NCBI GenBank assembly: GCA_026874595.1
Contig: CM049321.1
Span: forward strand, 20,490,979 to 20,554,978
Source of the DNA: Sipunculus nudus
Lineage: Eukaryota > Annelida > Sipuncula > Golfingiida > Sipunculidae
Direction: 5' to 3'
Length of the DNA stretch: 64,000 nt
In this document: positions 36,877-50,600 of the stretch, in pieces
How positions within the stretch are numbered: the first letter of the stretch is position 1
How the letters are laid out: every line of letters begins with the position of its first letter
Translations under genes and position numbers: made by a program
Notes under the pieces: model-generated
Databases searched by the model: none
Seen by the model: the letters and a program-made list of their open reading frames with translations, nothing else
Told to the model about the DNA's origin: nothing

Positions 36877-38199
36877 ATAAAACATATTCTTCGACAAACA
36901 GTACCCTCGTATGTGGTGTTCGGATCCAGTGAGCCAATATGTGTTTTTTATATTGAATCCATACGAATGTTCAATATTCATAAAACAATACTCACCGGTA
37001 AGGATAAGAGAGGTTTCGTACATTTATAACTTTAGATGTAACAAATACGACCGTGCTTAATCGATATCCCGACCCCGAATACCGAAAGCAACAGCCGCCA
37101 AAAGATGTCGCGCGTGTGATGGATTAGGTGCGATACTACGCCTATATCTAAGTGGATTCTGGCAAAGTACAACACACAACTCAGAAATATCATTGGACAT
37201 GTTACAATGTTACAATGCTCAGTTTTTTTTGTATAATATTGGAATTGTCACGTAAATTGATAAATTGATAACTTTTTATATAAAGTAAGACAGGGAATTT
37301 AGATAAGTCATTTGAGCTTAAGTCTACATAATACTGAACGAGATTCGATCCATAGGAAAATAAAAGTCAGATTTCTATTAAACAAATATAGATTATTGTC
37401 ACATGTTGACTGCTGAAACGATAATTATTAATATATTTTTACATGTGATACAGTTTTCTAACCCTGCTCTGTTCTTTTCCCGGGCCAGTAGAGCCCTGTA
37501 ACCTTAAATCCCTGATCAGTTTTCAAGTTTTGACGGAGTGCAGTGGACCATGTCAGGTCCAGCTGTTCAATGTCCTGTGTATTCATTGGGTTTTAAAATG
37601 TTCTATTTTCTTCTAGGCAAGAATCCCCTTTCTCCCTGTCACAAGTCTTTTCTTATGCCCCAGTAATCACACAACTCAAAGTGAGGCTGTAATGTTTTTT
37701 GTGTCTTGGTCCATGAGGAATTTTGTGTGAAGGCCAGAGTTGGTCTGTGTACCTGGAACTGAGTAGTTCACCTGTGAGCTGTACACAAAAATGCTCCAAG
37801 CATGAACATAACGTGAAGTCCGAGGACATTTTTGCCAAATGAACAATGCTAACCAACTCTCTACCAAAACTGTACAGTATCATGTGACAACAGTTACATG
37901 TTTAAGATTTGGCACTACATTACTTTACCAAGGCACCAAAATGTTGGGAAACCAAACACCGGAAGTAACCCTGTGAGGGGTGGTGTCTATGACAACTCAT
38001 CGCCACCACTACCAACCTGTGACAGCAGACGTTCCTCAAACTCGGATGCAATATTGGGGAGCCTGTTACAATATTATTTATTGCATTGTAAAGACACTGT
38101 ATTGCAGCCTCAGTAAGAACTTAACTGATTATTATATTTCATAAGATTTACTGTATATATAGTCGATATAAAAGGTAAGTTATATATATGCTGTCTTAG

Positions 38200-38645
38200 T
38201 TGTTTGTTCATGGGTATGTGTGAAAGTGCTTGGTTTTCTTGGGGATCCTTTCATACTGTTTCAAACGAACCTGGCCACGGGCCAGAGTGACCCAGTGACA
38301 CTAGCGAGCGTGCCAGGATGCCTACGAAGTGTCGGTACTTTCCCGCACTCCTCGATCAAACATAAGGCTTGAAAATTGGCATACCTCTGAACTTCAGATG
38401 TTTCTCCCTAGTGAGAGACAAATCCTCAGGCGTATGTAGTGTTAAGGTCATTTGCATGTTTGCTGATTGTTTTTGTGCCATGCATAACTATGCAGGTAGT
38501 GTTTAAGTCTACGGACATAGATACTGCGGTGTTTTGGGTCCATGGACTTGTGTGTGAGAGGAATTGGCTTTTCTTTGGCATCCTTTCTTAATGTTTCAAA
38601 CGGACCTGGCCAAGGGCCAGAGTGACCCTGTGACAATTATTTCGT
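38200..38645 (+). repeat. Two ~108-bp repeats separated by ~220 bp
   Basis: Copies at about 38207-38310 and 38530-38635 share GTTTCAAACG, ACCTGGCCA and GGGCCAGAGTGACCC. They lie within the sequence that interrupts segmental copy 2. Confidence 0.7.
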
Positions 38646-38930
38646 GTGCATATTTCTTTTCCATTAGAATATATTTTGAGAAGCGGAACAGATGCCTGAT
38701 AGAAATTGATATGAAAAACGGGGAAATAGATTTAGTTTAGGACTAGTTTATTCGAGGTAAGGCATGGTTATAATAACAATGAGGCAATTATTATACTGAG
38801 CAGGTATATGTAATGTACAATTTTGTTCACGGTCTTTCCATTATTCCCTTTCCTTAAGAGAGATTATCGTATGCAAGAAAGATGACTTTGTATACAAAAG
38901 TATTGAACTAGCGGAATCTAAATTCACTTA

Positions 38931-40876
38931 TTTTGAGACAGATGTGTCTTAACAGTGATTATTGGTGATGCTATTGTATAAAAATACCTGTGCTGGTGAT
39001 CATTACTATTTTTCTTTATTTGAATTGATGCTGGAGAAATCAGAAAGGCGCTCAGATAGGGAAGATTCGTTTTCTCGTTAACTCTTTGTTTGCAGGGCAC
39101 TTTGCATGAAGGTGACTTCTGGCAATAGTTCTGATTTGATGCTTGCAGGATTATATGGATGTGTCTTTGTGTTACCGGACTGTTGATTTGCACAGTTGCC
39201 TTGTTGCTCTATATCTTAAATCAGCGAAACCTTCTACTGAACCAGGTGAAGTATATATAGTCAAAATGAAAATGTTAAGATATTTTTTTAGGTTTCGCTT
39301 ATTGCACCGAGCCATCCTTTCTCTTGAAAGGGGTCAGGGGGCATGGGAATGGAATAAACGATAACCTTTGTTAAAAGATTTATTTCTTTTGCTTTTACTG
39401 TACGTGTATTTCTCCTGGGCAGAAGTGTATATACAGCACGCATGCCAAAATGTGTCATATTGTTTGTGCATAGGACAGCACCATATCAAATGTTCCCAAC
39501 TAAACGTATATGTTTTATCAGGCAAGTGAAAGCATATCATATTCCACGGCGAATTTATCCGTCAATTTGAGTAGATAATTATTGAAATTGTTATTACAAT
39601 ATAATATTAAAAATAAGCAGTCCTATATTTGTAACCATGCTCCGATTTAAATATACCCATATTCATATACTGGTGATGTCTAAACAATCAATTCTGGAAT
39701 GATTACTTAGAAGAGTCAGATAAACTGTATTATTGACAGTTGGGTTTATTACAAGTGGATGTAATTGGACAGCTACTAAGTGATTAACGAATCCGATGGT
39801 TATGTTTGAGTATATCCCAAGTACTTTTGTGGTCCCATATTTACCGTAACGACTACGTACTTATTAGTCATACATAATATCAACATGATTGCATTATATG
39901 GAAGCAAGATATAAAATAAACAGTGTTATTAGTGACCGGGATATGTGCATAAAAATTAACTTATTTTATGTCAGTATGTGGGAACTTTTAATTTGCGCTT
40001 ATGTGACTATGAATTTATATATAATATATCCGGTCATTGTGTGACGGAGTTTATTAAATAAAATTGAGAAGTGTAAGGGAAACTGCATGATTTCTTCTGA
40101 CATCAGCGCCTTAGATGAGCAAATTTCAGCAAAGTACTTTTTAACAATAAACACTAACATTTCCAACCCGTAATTGCGTATTAGTTTATACATCCCCTTA
40201 TTAGCGATGATAAGCGCACATACTGACTTTATTTCTTTTCTTATTATTATTATATATTACAATTTTAAGCGGATTTCGTGTTAAGTATTAACTTTTGCAA
40301 GTAATATAACAGTAATAAATGTGGTCCCGCAGCCTGATATTTATGGGTGTACATATTGAATAGTTAAGTTATATAAGTTACAAGTTAAAATTTGAGCCCG
40401 TGGGATTTTGTATTTTTATTACCTCAATGGCAAAGAGCATGTTATCATAAACAACCGTATGTTTATATAAATTATGCTAATTCTCCAACGTCTGCTCACT
40501 GATCGTTCTTTTCTTTATCCAGCCCCACGAAGGTTAGGGGCAAATATAAATAATATGGCACACGTATATTGCTTCATAAATCACTCTCAAAGAAGGTTAC
40601 CCTCGGTAAACATGGAAATCTTACTTGAAGCTATATTAAAGAGGAAGAGCATCCAACAAACAGCTGTAAACCATACACAAGGAAGTAAAACCTGGATGAA
40701 CCAGACGTTTGTAATCGCCAGCGAGCACTGGAAACCCCGTGCCCCCCCCCCCCCCCCCGCCATGCCCTTAACTAAGCAAAAGTAAGGAATCTTCTATCGG
40801 AACATACGCCCTCGGGAACTAGACCAGGATTAAAAAAAAATTACCATGTTCAAAATTGTTCACTCATTATCACTTA
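38931..40876. other. Intergenic stretch
   Basis: AT-rich with no recognised gene. A poly-C run lies at 40742-40758. The segment near 40390-40460 weakly resembles 26710-26800 and 35650-35720 and may be a third, older copy of part of the segmental duplication. Confidence 0.4.
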
Positions 40877-42197
40877 CTGTAGATTCAGATAATATCGTGG
40901 GTTTAAAATTTCGTGTTATTTGTACAAAACGCATATCGTGGGGTATTTGAATTCGTGGAAAGACAAAGAAAACTTTGGGAAATTATGTTTATTAATACCT
41001 CAATGTACGCAAGGAAGACGAGCCCAATGTTCAAAGGTGGTTCGGCTTTGATGCTTATCACACGGTGCGCCTGTACCGCGGTCAATCGGGTCAATGTTGA
41101 ACAAACATGCTCCGCCCGACCCGAGCCTAACAAAGAATAAATCAGCCGTGACCGACACGTGCCGGGCGATACATCGGCTGTTAGTTGTAACACTCGATAC
41201 ATCGGCTATCAGTTATAACACCTGATCACACCACGTTCACAGAAAACGTAAACCCTCACTTGACCGGGGGAAAATGAAACGCGGTAGTCACATGTGGCGC
41301 CTGTAAATTCCCTGACGCGGCGTTGAGACAAGACACGGTTCGATCGTCATTTATCAGGTCGGCTATATTTGGAGATGATAAAGAAATAATTTGCCTATTG
41401 TATTCTGTGGCGCTTACTTACGCTAACATATATGTACAACTATCGGCAATATTCGGAAGAAGTACCGCCTGCATGTATTATTAATGGCTCACTGTTATGC
41501 ACGCAACTGTTGTCACAATATTCGGAATAAGTGCTCTTTCGCGTCCCGCGGTAATCGCGGTAATGCAAATAACTTTACACGGCCTTGTCTTTTAGGCCGA
41601 TAGGTAGCGTAAGTCTTGTTTAATCTCTATAGAAAGAATGTTGAATAGGCCGGTTCCGAAAAAGCTGTGCCTCGGTAGCTTTGGTTACGAACATTGGAGC
41701 TTGTGTACCGTTCTTGGCGTGTCAGAACTACCGTTTTGCGCTACAGAAATGTTGTATTGTTCTTGAATTATTCACCCGAAATGTTGATAAGAGGAAATGT
41801 GGGGATACGTTTTAAGTTTAGATTATACTTTGATATTGTTTTATTGTAAAGATATCAGGGGGCCGTATTTGTACAATATTAGGGGAAATAATTTAATTGA
41901 CAAAACAATATTTATAAATCCCGTATTTTTATAGTAATTTACGAAGAGCAATTCAGTGCATTTAATAAATGTATCCAAAACAATCATAAAATAGTAATAA
42001 ACAATTTTTGTATCTTTATTGGAAGTTCAGCCAGCGGTAACAATTATATAAATAAAGTAGACCACCAGTTGCTGTTCAGATATCGCATGTTCTCTGACCG
42101 TGTGATTTTTTTATCGTTGGAATCATGAATTCGAGGAATATCTTGATCCACGAAAACCACGAAAATAAAATCCCAACTAAGTTTTCTGAATCTACAG
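40877..42197. mobile_element. TA-flanked inverted-repeat element (mariner-type target)
   Basis: Ends CTGTAGATTCAGA and its inverted copy TCTGAATCTACAG are flanked by TA on both sides (40875-40876 and 42198-42199). The arms continue with degenerate TTCGTGGT/ACGAAA phrases. The 1321-bp body holds no recognisable transposase. It includes a GC-richer centre and a two-copy 29-bp repeat (CGATACATCGGCT.., 41167-41222). TA duplication is typical of Tc1/mariner-type or related insertions. Confidence 0.62.
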
Positions 42198-43262
42198 TAT
42201 ATTATGACAAAAGTTAATGTTCACGACGATTCCCAAAAGAGGCTTTTCCACATAACATGCATGTTAAATAAATATGAAGGAGAGTGTTTTATTCCTTATA
42301 TTATTATATTTGCCATAATTTCGAGTTAAAACATTTTATTACTCCGGTACATGACTGGGCATAAGCTTGCGTCGGGCAAGATTCGTGGTTTAAACAAAGA
42401 CCTTAGCTCACAATCGGTGGCTGTTCCGCGCAACCTCAAAATAGGTTTTCTAGCCTTTCATCTGTTGTTTTCTCTAGGTTTCTTTCTTCCTATTCTGTTT
42501 TTTTTTTCGGGAGTTAGCGCTGAAGCATAAGCTTGGACTCCTTGGTCAGGCAATCTTTAAATGGTAAACATACACATATGGATCGTGTTTACTCAGTCAC
42601 AACCCCATAACAACGTATAGAACAGGTGAATTGAAGAGATCAAGTCTCGTGTGCCGAGATATTTATATTTTTTTTATTTGGGTTACTTTTGTGTTTGGCA
42701 AGTATGAACCAACAGTGTGATAATTATTTTATTAAAAATCTTCATGTCCTTTAGAATCATTCTGTAATACAAATAGGAATAGGTAAACTTAATAGATAAA
42801 AATGATCTCGATGGTAATTTTTTTTTATGCCAAACTATTTAATTGAATAATATATGCAAGGCAGCAAACAAAATAGGAAAACTAAATGGGAGCACCTGTG
42901 TCCTCTCTGGATCCTAATAAATGTTTTGCATGTGTATTATCATCATAGGTATAACTAATTCCATGGACATACCATGTCGTTCCAAATAGTGGTAATGAAC
43001 AAATATCAGCAGGCACTATAAATGAAATTAATATGTTTCCAATTTGTTAATACATATTTGGATGACTAAAATCACACCTTCTTAAATAAACCAACATTGT
43101 CAACTATGAAATAAAACATTATTAGAATATATAATCAATGTGTGTTTATGATATATCTTTTTAGTGTTGATACAATAAGAAACATATTTGAGACATTTGT
43201 TTAAAATCAGTCAGATGATCAGTTAACTTTTGTCATCATGAAATAAACATGACACAAACATG

Positions 43263-43313
<51 letters not shown>

Positions 43314-43467
43314 AGGTTTCATAGACGTTCCAACGACAACAATTGCTTCCCATTTTGCATATCCGTGAATCAGTTAATTGATCGTTACACACGTACGATT
43401 ACAGGATTGTCCATATGCCAGTTGGTCAGGGCGATTATCACCAGATCATTTGCCTTCCAGTGTGAGC
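42198..43467. other. Intergenic stretch before gene C tail exon
   Basis: AT-rich sequence with no gene recognised. It contains a (TA)n tract at 43266-43308. It should include the 3' UTR of gene C if the tail exon is used. No clear minus-strand AATAAA was found near the stop. Confidence 0.4.
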
Positions 43468-43552
43468 TTACTGCGGTCTGGAGCCAGACAATGAAACACG
43501 CCCTGAAATGTATGTAACAACTCTGGTGGCTGACAAATTACCGGGAGATTCC
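43468..43552 (-). CDS. Gene C conserved cytoplasmic-tail exon, downstream of the in-frame stop
   Basis: An 85-nt open exon after a good acceptor (GATTGCAG), starting in phase 2 and ending in TAA. It is exactly the length of gene B exon 7, and the translation TYISGRVSLSGSRPQ aligns gap-free with gene B TYSSGRVTFAGYRPL. The upstream transmembrane exon has a conserved donor (GAGAG/GTAACA), but a TGA lies 8 nt before it, so this exon would not be translated in the assembled sequence. Preserved frame and length suggest it was coding until recently, or still is in other alleles. Confidence 0.7.
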
Positions 43553-43778
43553 CTGCAATCGTATCATCAAAGTATTATTATACTTCATTCGAGCACAAAA
43601 GTTCATCCATTACATGTCATGATGTGTATCTTAACTTGCAAAAGCATGCATATCAGAAATATATTTCCATTGATTCAGAAAGAACGGTAATTCTGAAAAA
43701 CTCTTAGACATTGTGTGAAAATATTGACTAAATTGTAAAAGCCTTAATAATAAATTGTGTCGACTGTTACCTCTCAGT

Positions 43779-44457
43779 TCAATCACAGATGTTTAATTTA
43801 AACGTCAATGCCAAATTAATAACCCCGAAAATTAGCAACAAACTGGTGGCACACAATACAATTCTAAACATGATCGACTGATAAGAACTGCTGTCATTCG
43901 TATCTGAAATTAGAATTTTAAATTGTAATACTTTAGTAAATATCACGATAAATGTGTTAACACAACAAGAATTAAGTACGATTCCCAGCAGGAGTACAGT
44001 GGGTTTACCCTCAAAGTTTTAACTCGTTAATAACAATAAGAAGTGAGCTATGTTAAGGTAGTTTAGAATAAAAAATTGAAAAATCAAACATAAAGAAAAC
44101 ATTTGGTTTGTATTAATTATACTTATCGTATGTGACATAGCCCACCAATTTAACCAAAATCACCGACTTCATTGAACTGGCTAACAATATAACACGTGAA
44201 CTCAATAGAACCCGTTACAAAACAATGACAACACTAGTCTTATATGTACTCATTACAAAGGTTATTGGAAGTGACGAACACCGCTGGTTGTCAAATATCA
44301 CTCAAAGAAAATATCTGGAAATTAGGTAGCTATACGCAACAATGGGTGTTTTATGCACGACTGATTTTTATATACATACCATTTGTAGTTGTAAAGCTAT
44401 TTAATTCTTGACTTCCAACAGTTGTTTCTGTGTCATAGTATTCTCGAGGATCATCTG

Positions 44458-44513
<56 letters not shown>

Positions 44514-44634
44514 AAGTTAAGATAAACAGTGATGCCTTTTAGATAGACTAACTACTTAATCTATCTAAAAGGCGTTTCTGTTTATCTTAACTTTCGCTAC
44601 AACTACAGACTAACACGGCTATACCACTTATTAC

Positions 44635-44680
<46 letters not shown>

Positions 44681-47600
44681 ACTAACTGAACATACATTTC
44701 TTGGAAATGCCACAGTTCGCACTAGATATTGTTATCGACATAACAAACACAGTCACATCGGTATGCTTACATGCACAGCAAACAAAATCATATTTGCTAT
44801 AACACCCAACAGATTTCCATGAGAGATTATTTCCTTGCATAAAAGCGACAGCGCATTCTTCTTTTGTCTTTCCGTCATATTTGCTAAAGCTCGGTTTTTT
44901 GCTGCCTGAAAAGAAGTCATTCATAATGTTTAAGTAGCGGAAATATAATATCTTTTCAATTATGGTCAATATATAAATATGTAATATGATGATAATAATA
45001 ATGTTAATAATAACATTATTATTAATACATAATAATGTTAAAATCACTTGATTATATTATAATTTGTACAATAACTATATGTCTTCCGTAACCTCGGATA
45101 ATAGTAGAGGTACCACTGCAATCTTCGCTCAAAATACAGTGAATGGATTCATACGGTTTTTCTTTTATAAAGCATCAAAGCTGCTTCCTCTTGTAAAATA
45201 TACGTTATTAGTTTGTTAATGCAATAAGTACTGTACAGTATCTTTATCTCACAAAACAGTATTTTCAAAATAGTTTGGAATTAGGATATCGTTCACAGAA
45301 AACTGAACACGACATTATCTTCCGTAAGAATGACGAATTTTTATAATATAAATTAGCACTCCCTACAGTTAATACTTATATATATATATAAATAAACCCG
45401 TAAGCATAAAAGCTTACCGTTGTTAGGGTGTTTAAAAACCCAGGTACCTCTCTTCAGCCCAACCCACACCTCTGAACAGTTCTGGTTTTTCATTGCATCC
45501 ATCACTGCGGTTGAACCTGATACGGAGAGCGTCTTGTTTCTGACCTTGCACATGTTGTAGGCGCTGAACCAGTCAGTTGAGGTACAGTTTATATTTAAGC
45601 ATGTCCCAGGCGTAGAGGTCAGATTCTTTCTGGTATCATTAACGCATGTTTCATTATTGCAGCTTGCACATTCTGAAGTACAATGTTAAAAGCGAATAAC
45701 TTTCGAGTATGTGATTTGATTCAGGTATGGCTTGCACATTAAGCAGAAATGCAAAAATTTTCAAAATATCGAAAATTGGGTTCTCGACAAAGTTGACACT
45801 GTTCGTGCAAGTAGATTAAGGTAATTTTTGGTGAAATTTCATAACATTACCTTTACTTTCACATGCAAAGCCTGGCACTTTAACATGACATTTGTTTGCA
45901 TACATCAGTTCCGACCTCACAACAGCGCAATGTGCACCATTTTGGACTCTGACGACAGACTCGTCTGTAAATATTTTATCATAATGACAGATAAAGACCA
46001 TCAGGTTAATGACGTGATTTGTTTAGAATTAAATATATAGTAAACAATTTTGCCACCATATTACTTACTCTGTTATTTCATTGTGTTTATAATTCTGGTG
46101 ACTGTCTGTCGATCCAAGACCGAATTGTTCCTAGAACCAGTAAAACATTTCCTCATGGCACATTACTTATTAAAGGTTTCGTTAATATAAAGGTTTGTGG
46201 CCACGATCAAGACAGGACAATAATCTTAAAAAACCTCTTTTGCACAAGATTTCCGAGACTATATCCCCTAATCGGGACTGCCGTTCTAATTAATCATTGA
46301 CTTAGGATATGCATTTAACAGGCTCTTTTGTCCAGTAACTGTATTTTTATATAAAGGAAACATCATTAAAGAGGCTTAAAAACATAATAGCGTCAGCTTG
46401 ATTTAAACGAGTTCGCCTGTACAATTTTCTACACGCGATTTTAAGTTACCCCAAGTTTGCATAAATCTCACATATGTTACATAAAAGATACAGGCTCACT
46501 TAAATTCCGCCCATCAATCCACTTCCAAGTGTCTGCATTGGCTAGTTCCAGCCCAAGCCATAGAGATGAAAAGTTGTACTGATGCATTATCTCTGTGATC
46601 ACTTTTTCGTTTTGAAAATTGAGGTATACAGGCAACGTAAGTTGTTTCTCCTGGCATGCCAGGCGGGCATGGTGATAATCAGTTGTGTTTCCGCGAAGCT
46701 TTACATCACCTGACAAATATCATAAAGTATATATTTAAAATCATTTTTATCGGACCCAGTTCAATGATCGTTACTGCATGTAGGAGCATAAAGAAGCATG
46801 TAGGAGCATAAAGAAGCAATGTATAATTTTACTCTACCGTTATCCATCATTTCTATACACAGAGAATGAATTTTTCAATGTGAATCATACGTGAAGTAAG
46901 CAACCTTGAATTAATGGATCGTGTCAAGCAAATGTTGACATTTGGTAGAATGCTCCAATTTAGAAGCAAGACAGCGATAATTTGAATAATCCATCATCGA
47001 TTCAACACATTGCCCCACTCTTCATTGATCGTTTATAATCAAGGTAAAGGTTTGTCTCCCTAATGTTTGCCTAAACACGTAAAGACACAGGAACTAAGCA
47101 ATATTTGGCTCACTGGAGTCTAAGATCATGTCAAAATGTATGTGTCTTTTTCATGGGTACATTAAAATGCAAGGCATTTTCAATAGTTCTAGAAACTTAC
47201 AATGGTATGCTATTTTATCACTAATTTCAATCTGTAAATATGGATCAGACCCAAAGACTGAGGCATTTTCATCTGTGTTCATAACCTTGGAATCTTTTAA
47301 TCGATTTGCGAATAAGTGTGTTGTTCTTGTGGGGATGTTTTGTGGCGGTCCAGTCTCAACCCAGCACCCACACATTTCATAGAATAAAAGAACCATGCAA
47401 ATATTTTGGGTTTTGAAGCGTTCTATTATGGTCTCACGGTAACCATGCCGATATTTCAAAAGAGGCCAGAAGAAATTTTGACCAATAAAAACCCAGTAGT
47501 GATTTTTGAACGCAAAGATTCTGAAAAGAAAGTTAGGTTGGCAAAAAGACTCAAGCAAGAAGCTGCAAGCTTCATTAACGAGATATTTTGATATCGGGGC

Positions 47601-50600
47601 CCCGAGAAGTGTAGTCGTGTTATCGAATGCCAACTCTTAAACATTTGTCCCGAACGAACACTTATTGTTGCCGATATCAGCCTCACACGTACTCATATAT
47701 ATTCTAATCTGTCGGCCACGGAGTCGTTGTTGTAGAAGACAAACCGTCAGAAGAAGTGCCAGGGAGACTTAATGCGGTAGACCCAAAATGACTGGCTTTT
47801 GTACCGAAATGACTACAACAAGTCAACAACTATTCGTCTCTGGCGGTCGAGGAACGACCCAATATTAACTACCTATTTGAGGAGCCACAATCATTCATTC
47901 ATATCGCTTTTGTGCACGGTGTGCCTAACTTTGATTCCTACTGAATAATTCTAAAGTAATAAGAATATACTGTAGGGTTACAACTTTGCTATCTCCTCAT
48001 TATTATCTAATGAGATTTCGAATGAGAGATGCTAATGTTATTCTTCACATCTATTTTGTTTTGTTAGTCGTTTAACATATTGTACTGCTTCCACAGTGCT
48101 TTTGACCCATAACTTTTAATAAGTGGTTATTCTGTTCCTGTGGGTAATGTTCATGTATATAGAGGGATTATATGTTATATGAGGGGTCCGGTATTATCAA
48201 GTTACAGCCTAGTTAAGACTACTATAGAATTATTAACATACCCCTAGGGACCAATAAGTATTTTGTTTTTTAATTATAGATCTGAACTGGTCCATTCCAC
48301 CTGTTATGTGCTGTGACGGATCACACTGAAGCCAGGGAGACAACCGTAGATGGATTATGAACATGCTATAAGCAAACTGACCATATAAGCTGACCATATA
48401 TCTATAGATCTACATATATTGTAAATAAACGTGTTATTAATTAAATCAGCTGTAATACTTCTCTTCTGCAAATGTCTCCGTCTCTCCTGAACGAGTCTGG
48501 GCAGAGTCAGATAAGACACTGCCTAGACAGTAGCAAACATGCCAGAACAGACAGAATGGTTACCCGTGCAGGTAATTCGATGGTCCATATTATTCTTTTT
48601 ATTGAAAAAAAATTATCACAAACTGTTTGTTTGTATAAAAATGTTTTATAGAGGAATAAATATTGTTGCAGTAAAGGGGAACCTTCTTACCAACTTTCTT
48701 CCTGTATTTTGATAGATAGCACCTGAGTTTGTATTTCTACGGCGAAACTTATGTCAATGCTACGGCGTTAATATAACATTACCACCTGACATGTGGTTTC
48801 GTATGTGCTGTTTAATGCCACTCTAATGCTAATGCTATTGGCTGTTGAGTGAAAGCAGGGTACGGTTTATCTGGCGTCTTTGTTCAGGGGAAGAGATTAG
48901 GCAAGAATCAATTTTTTTTGTATATAAAAATTACAAACAAGCCTATAAATGATAAGGCTAGATAAGGGTAGATATGGAGGATATTTAAAAGCTGGTAAGT
49001 TTTAGTGATCGGATGCGTTATTCATAGGAGAACCTCCAAGCTTTTGTAGATAGGGAAATGACGCGAATAGAGGAGAAAGTGGTAAATGATAGCATAGGGC
49101 GGTTAAGCGAAAGGAAAATGAAGGCGTACCAAAAAAAAAAAAAAATATACACACGGAAGAACGTGATCAATCACATAAGCTAAATATGTGACAATACAAG
49201 CACAAGTGTCCGAGCATATCTCAGGTACCCCAAGTAGTCAAGCAGTTACCAAGGGATCTTTTCCTTTAGAATGTCTGCTTCTGACGACTTCCGTGATAGC
49301 TTATTTAGAGTAATTGGAAAGATTTTCGAAATAACAAAATTGTGGAAAATCAAATTGGGCTATCCGTTTGTGTGACCTACTACAAGGATAAGCCTAGGTA
49401 GTGTTCTCATGTTTACCCAATGATAAAGCGTTAGATTACGAGAGTTTAAATTAGCACTATTCAACCGGTATCAGCTTACCCAGGAAGTATACCGTACAAA
49501 ATCCATCACATAAAAACAAGATAAATCGAAACGTTTTGAAAGTTTGCCACAATATTAAATGGTTTCCTATACAACTTGGCAACATTGGCTTGGCTAGTAT
49601 TAATCACATGTATAAATCTCTTGGAGAACTGCTACTCAGGGAACAATTTATGACTTCATGTATTCAGGAACTGTCACTCTTTCTAAAGGCAAGGGAATAT
49701 ACATATATATATTACATATATGATAGGTCATAGGGTTTCGTCACTTTGATAATACTGGACAGAAATAGCCTTGGAAATATATTGCTGCTCCTCCTAGCTC
49801 AACTAGCCCTGCTCTTATCAAATACTGAAAAAAAATCAGGCCTACAGTATGGAATTTTAATCTGAAATGGCAGATTCGCCCTTCAGAAAGCTATCAAACA
49901 GGCGATAAATTATTATAGTAATAAAACTACTACCTCTTGAGTGTTCGTTTTAGTTTTCTACATTTTTCTGGCACAGACGAATATATATCTGACTGTTTGT
50001 GATGGGCCAACACAACTGTAACATCTTTGTTGGTTACTACACTCTCAGCTGTGATGGCCCAATGCGAGACACCTGCAGCAAAATCAAAGATTCTGAACTT
50101 TATGCATTGTTTGTTTGATTTCTGCATTATGGACACCTGTGGTCACTGGTAGTTCGGAGTAATTGAACTGATACATCTGTAATGGTACGGTGAGGTTTTT
50201 CTATCATAACGACAGGAAGTCTGTGTCTTGTCTTGCTCTCATGGCTCTTGTTCTCGGCCTTCCGTAATGTCGGGGAAAACCTTAAATTTATCTCTGGTCT
50301 AGACTTTCCAATGTAAAATCTTTAAAATCAACTCAAATATCTATTGAAGACGTATTTGATGTTCAAGTATTTTAAAGTTAATACACTCAATGGTGTAGCT
50401 GACTTCTGACAAACACATGTGAGTTGTTAACGCTAGCTCAAGACTGTAATATTTTTGTGAGTGAAGGATAAACATTGTTCGGCTTGATGAAGGTATTCCC
50501 TTTGGTACCTGAGCATTTTTACAGAGGAACATATGTATACATTTTGTTATTTTGTTTCTGGGCCTTATTATGCATTTTCTATCTTAATGCTAAACCCCTT

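Larger units (their letters stand above)
35600..38930. repeat. Segmental duplication, copy 2
   Basis: Diverged copy of 26690-29000, interrupted by a TA tract plus Penelope-like fragment (36031-36875) and by about 1.25 kb of unrelated sequence (about 37420-38660). Shared segments resume after each interruption, for example CAGTACCC..TTCGGATCCAGTGAGCCA and GAGAGATTATC..GATGACTTTGTATA. Confidence 0.72.

Noticed and set aside
36592-37023. 143-codon minus-strand open frame
   Set aside because: Antisense of the Penelope-like right arm and the TA tract. The sense strand carries the recognisable GIY-YIG module.
40474-40785. 103-codon plus-strand frame ending in a poly-Pro run
   Set aside because: The poly-Pro comes from a poly-C run. 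There is no domain, no splice sites and no conservation evidence.
47151-47633. 160-codon minus-strand open frame
   Set aside because: Overlaps the more protein-like plus-strand remnant at 47128-47591 and has no splice relation to gene C, so it is taken as a shadow.
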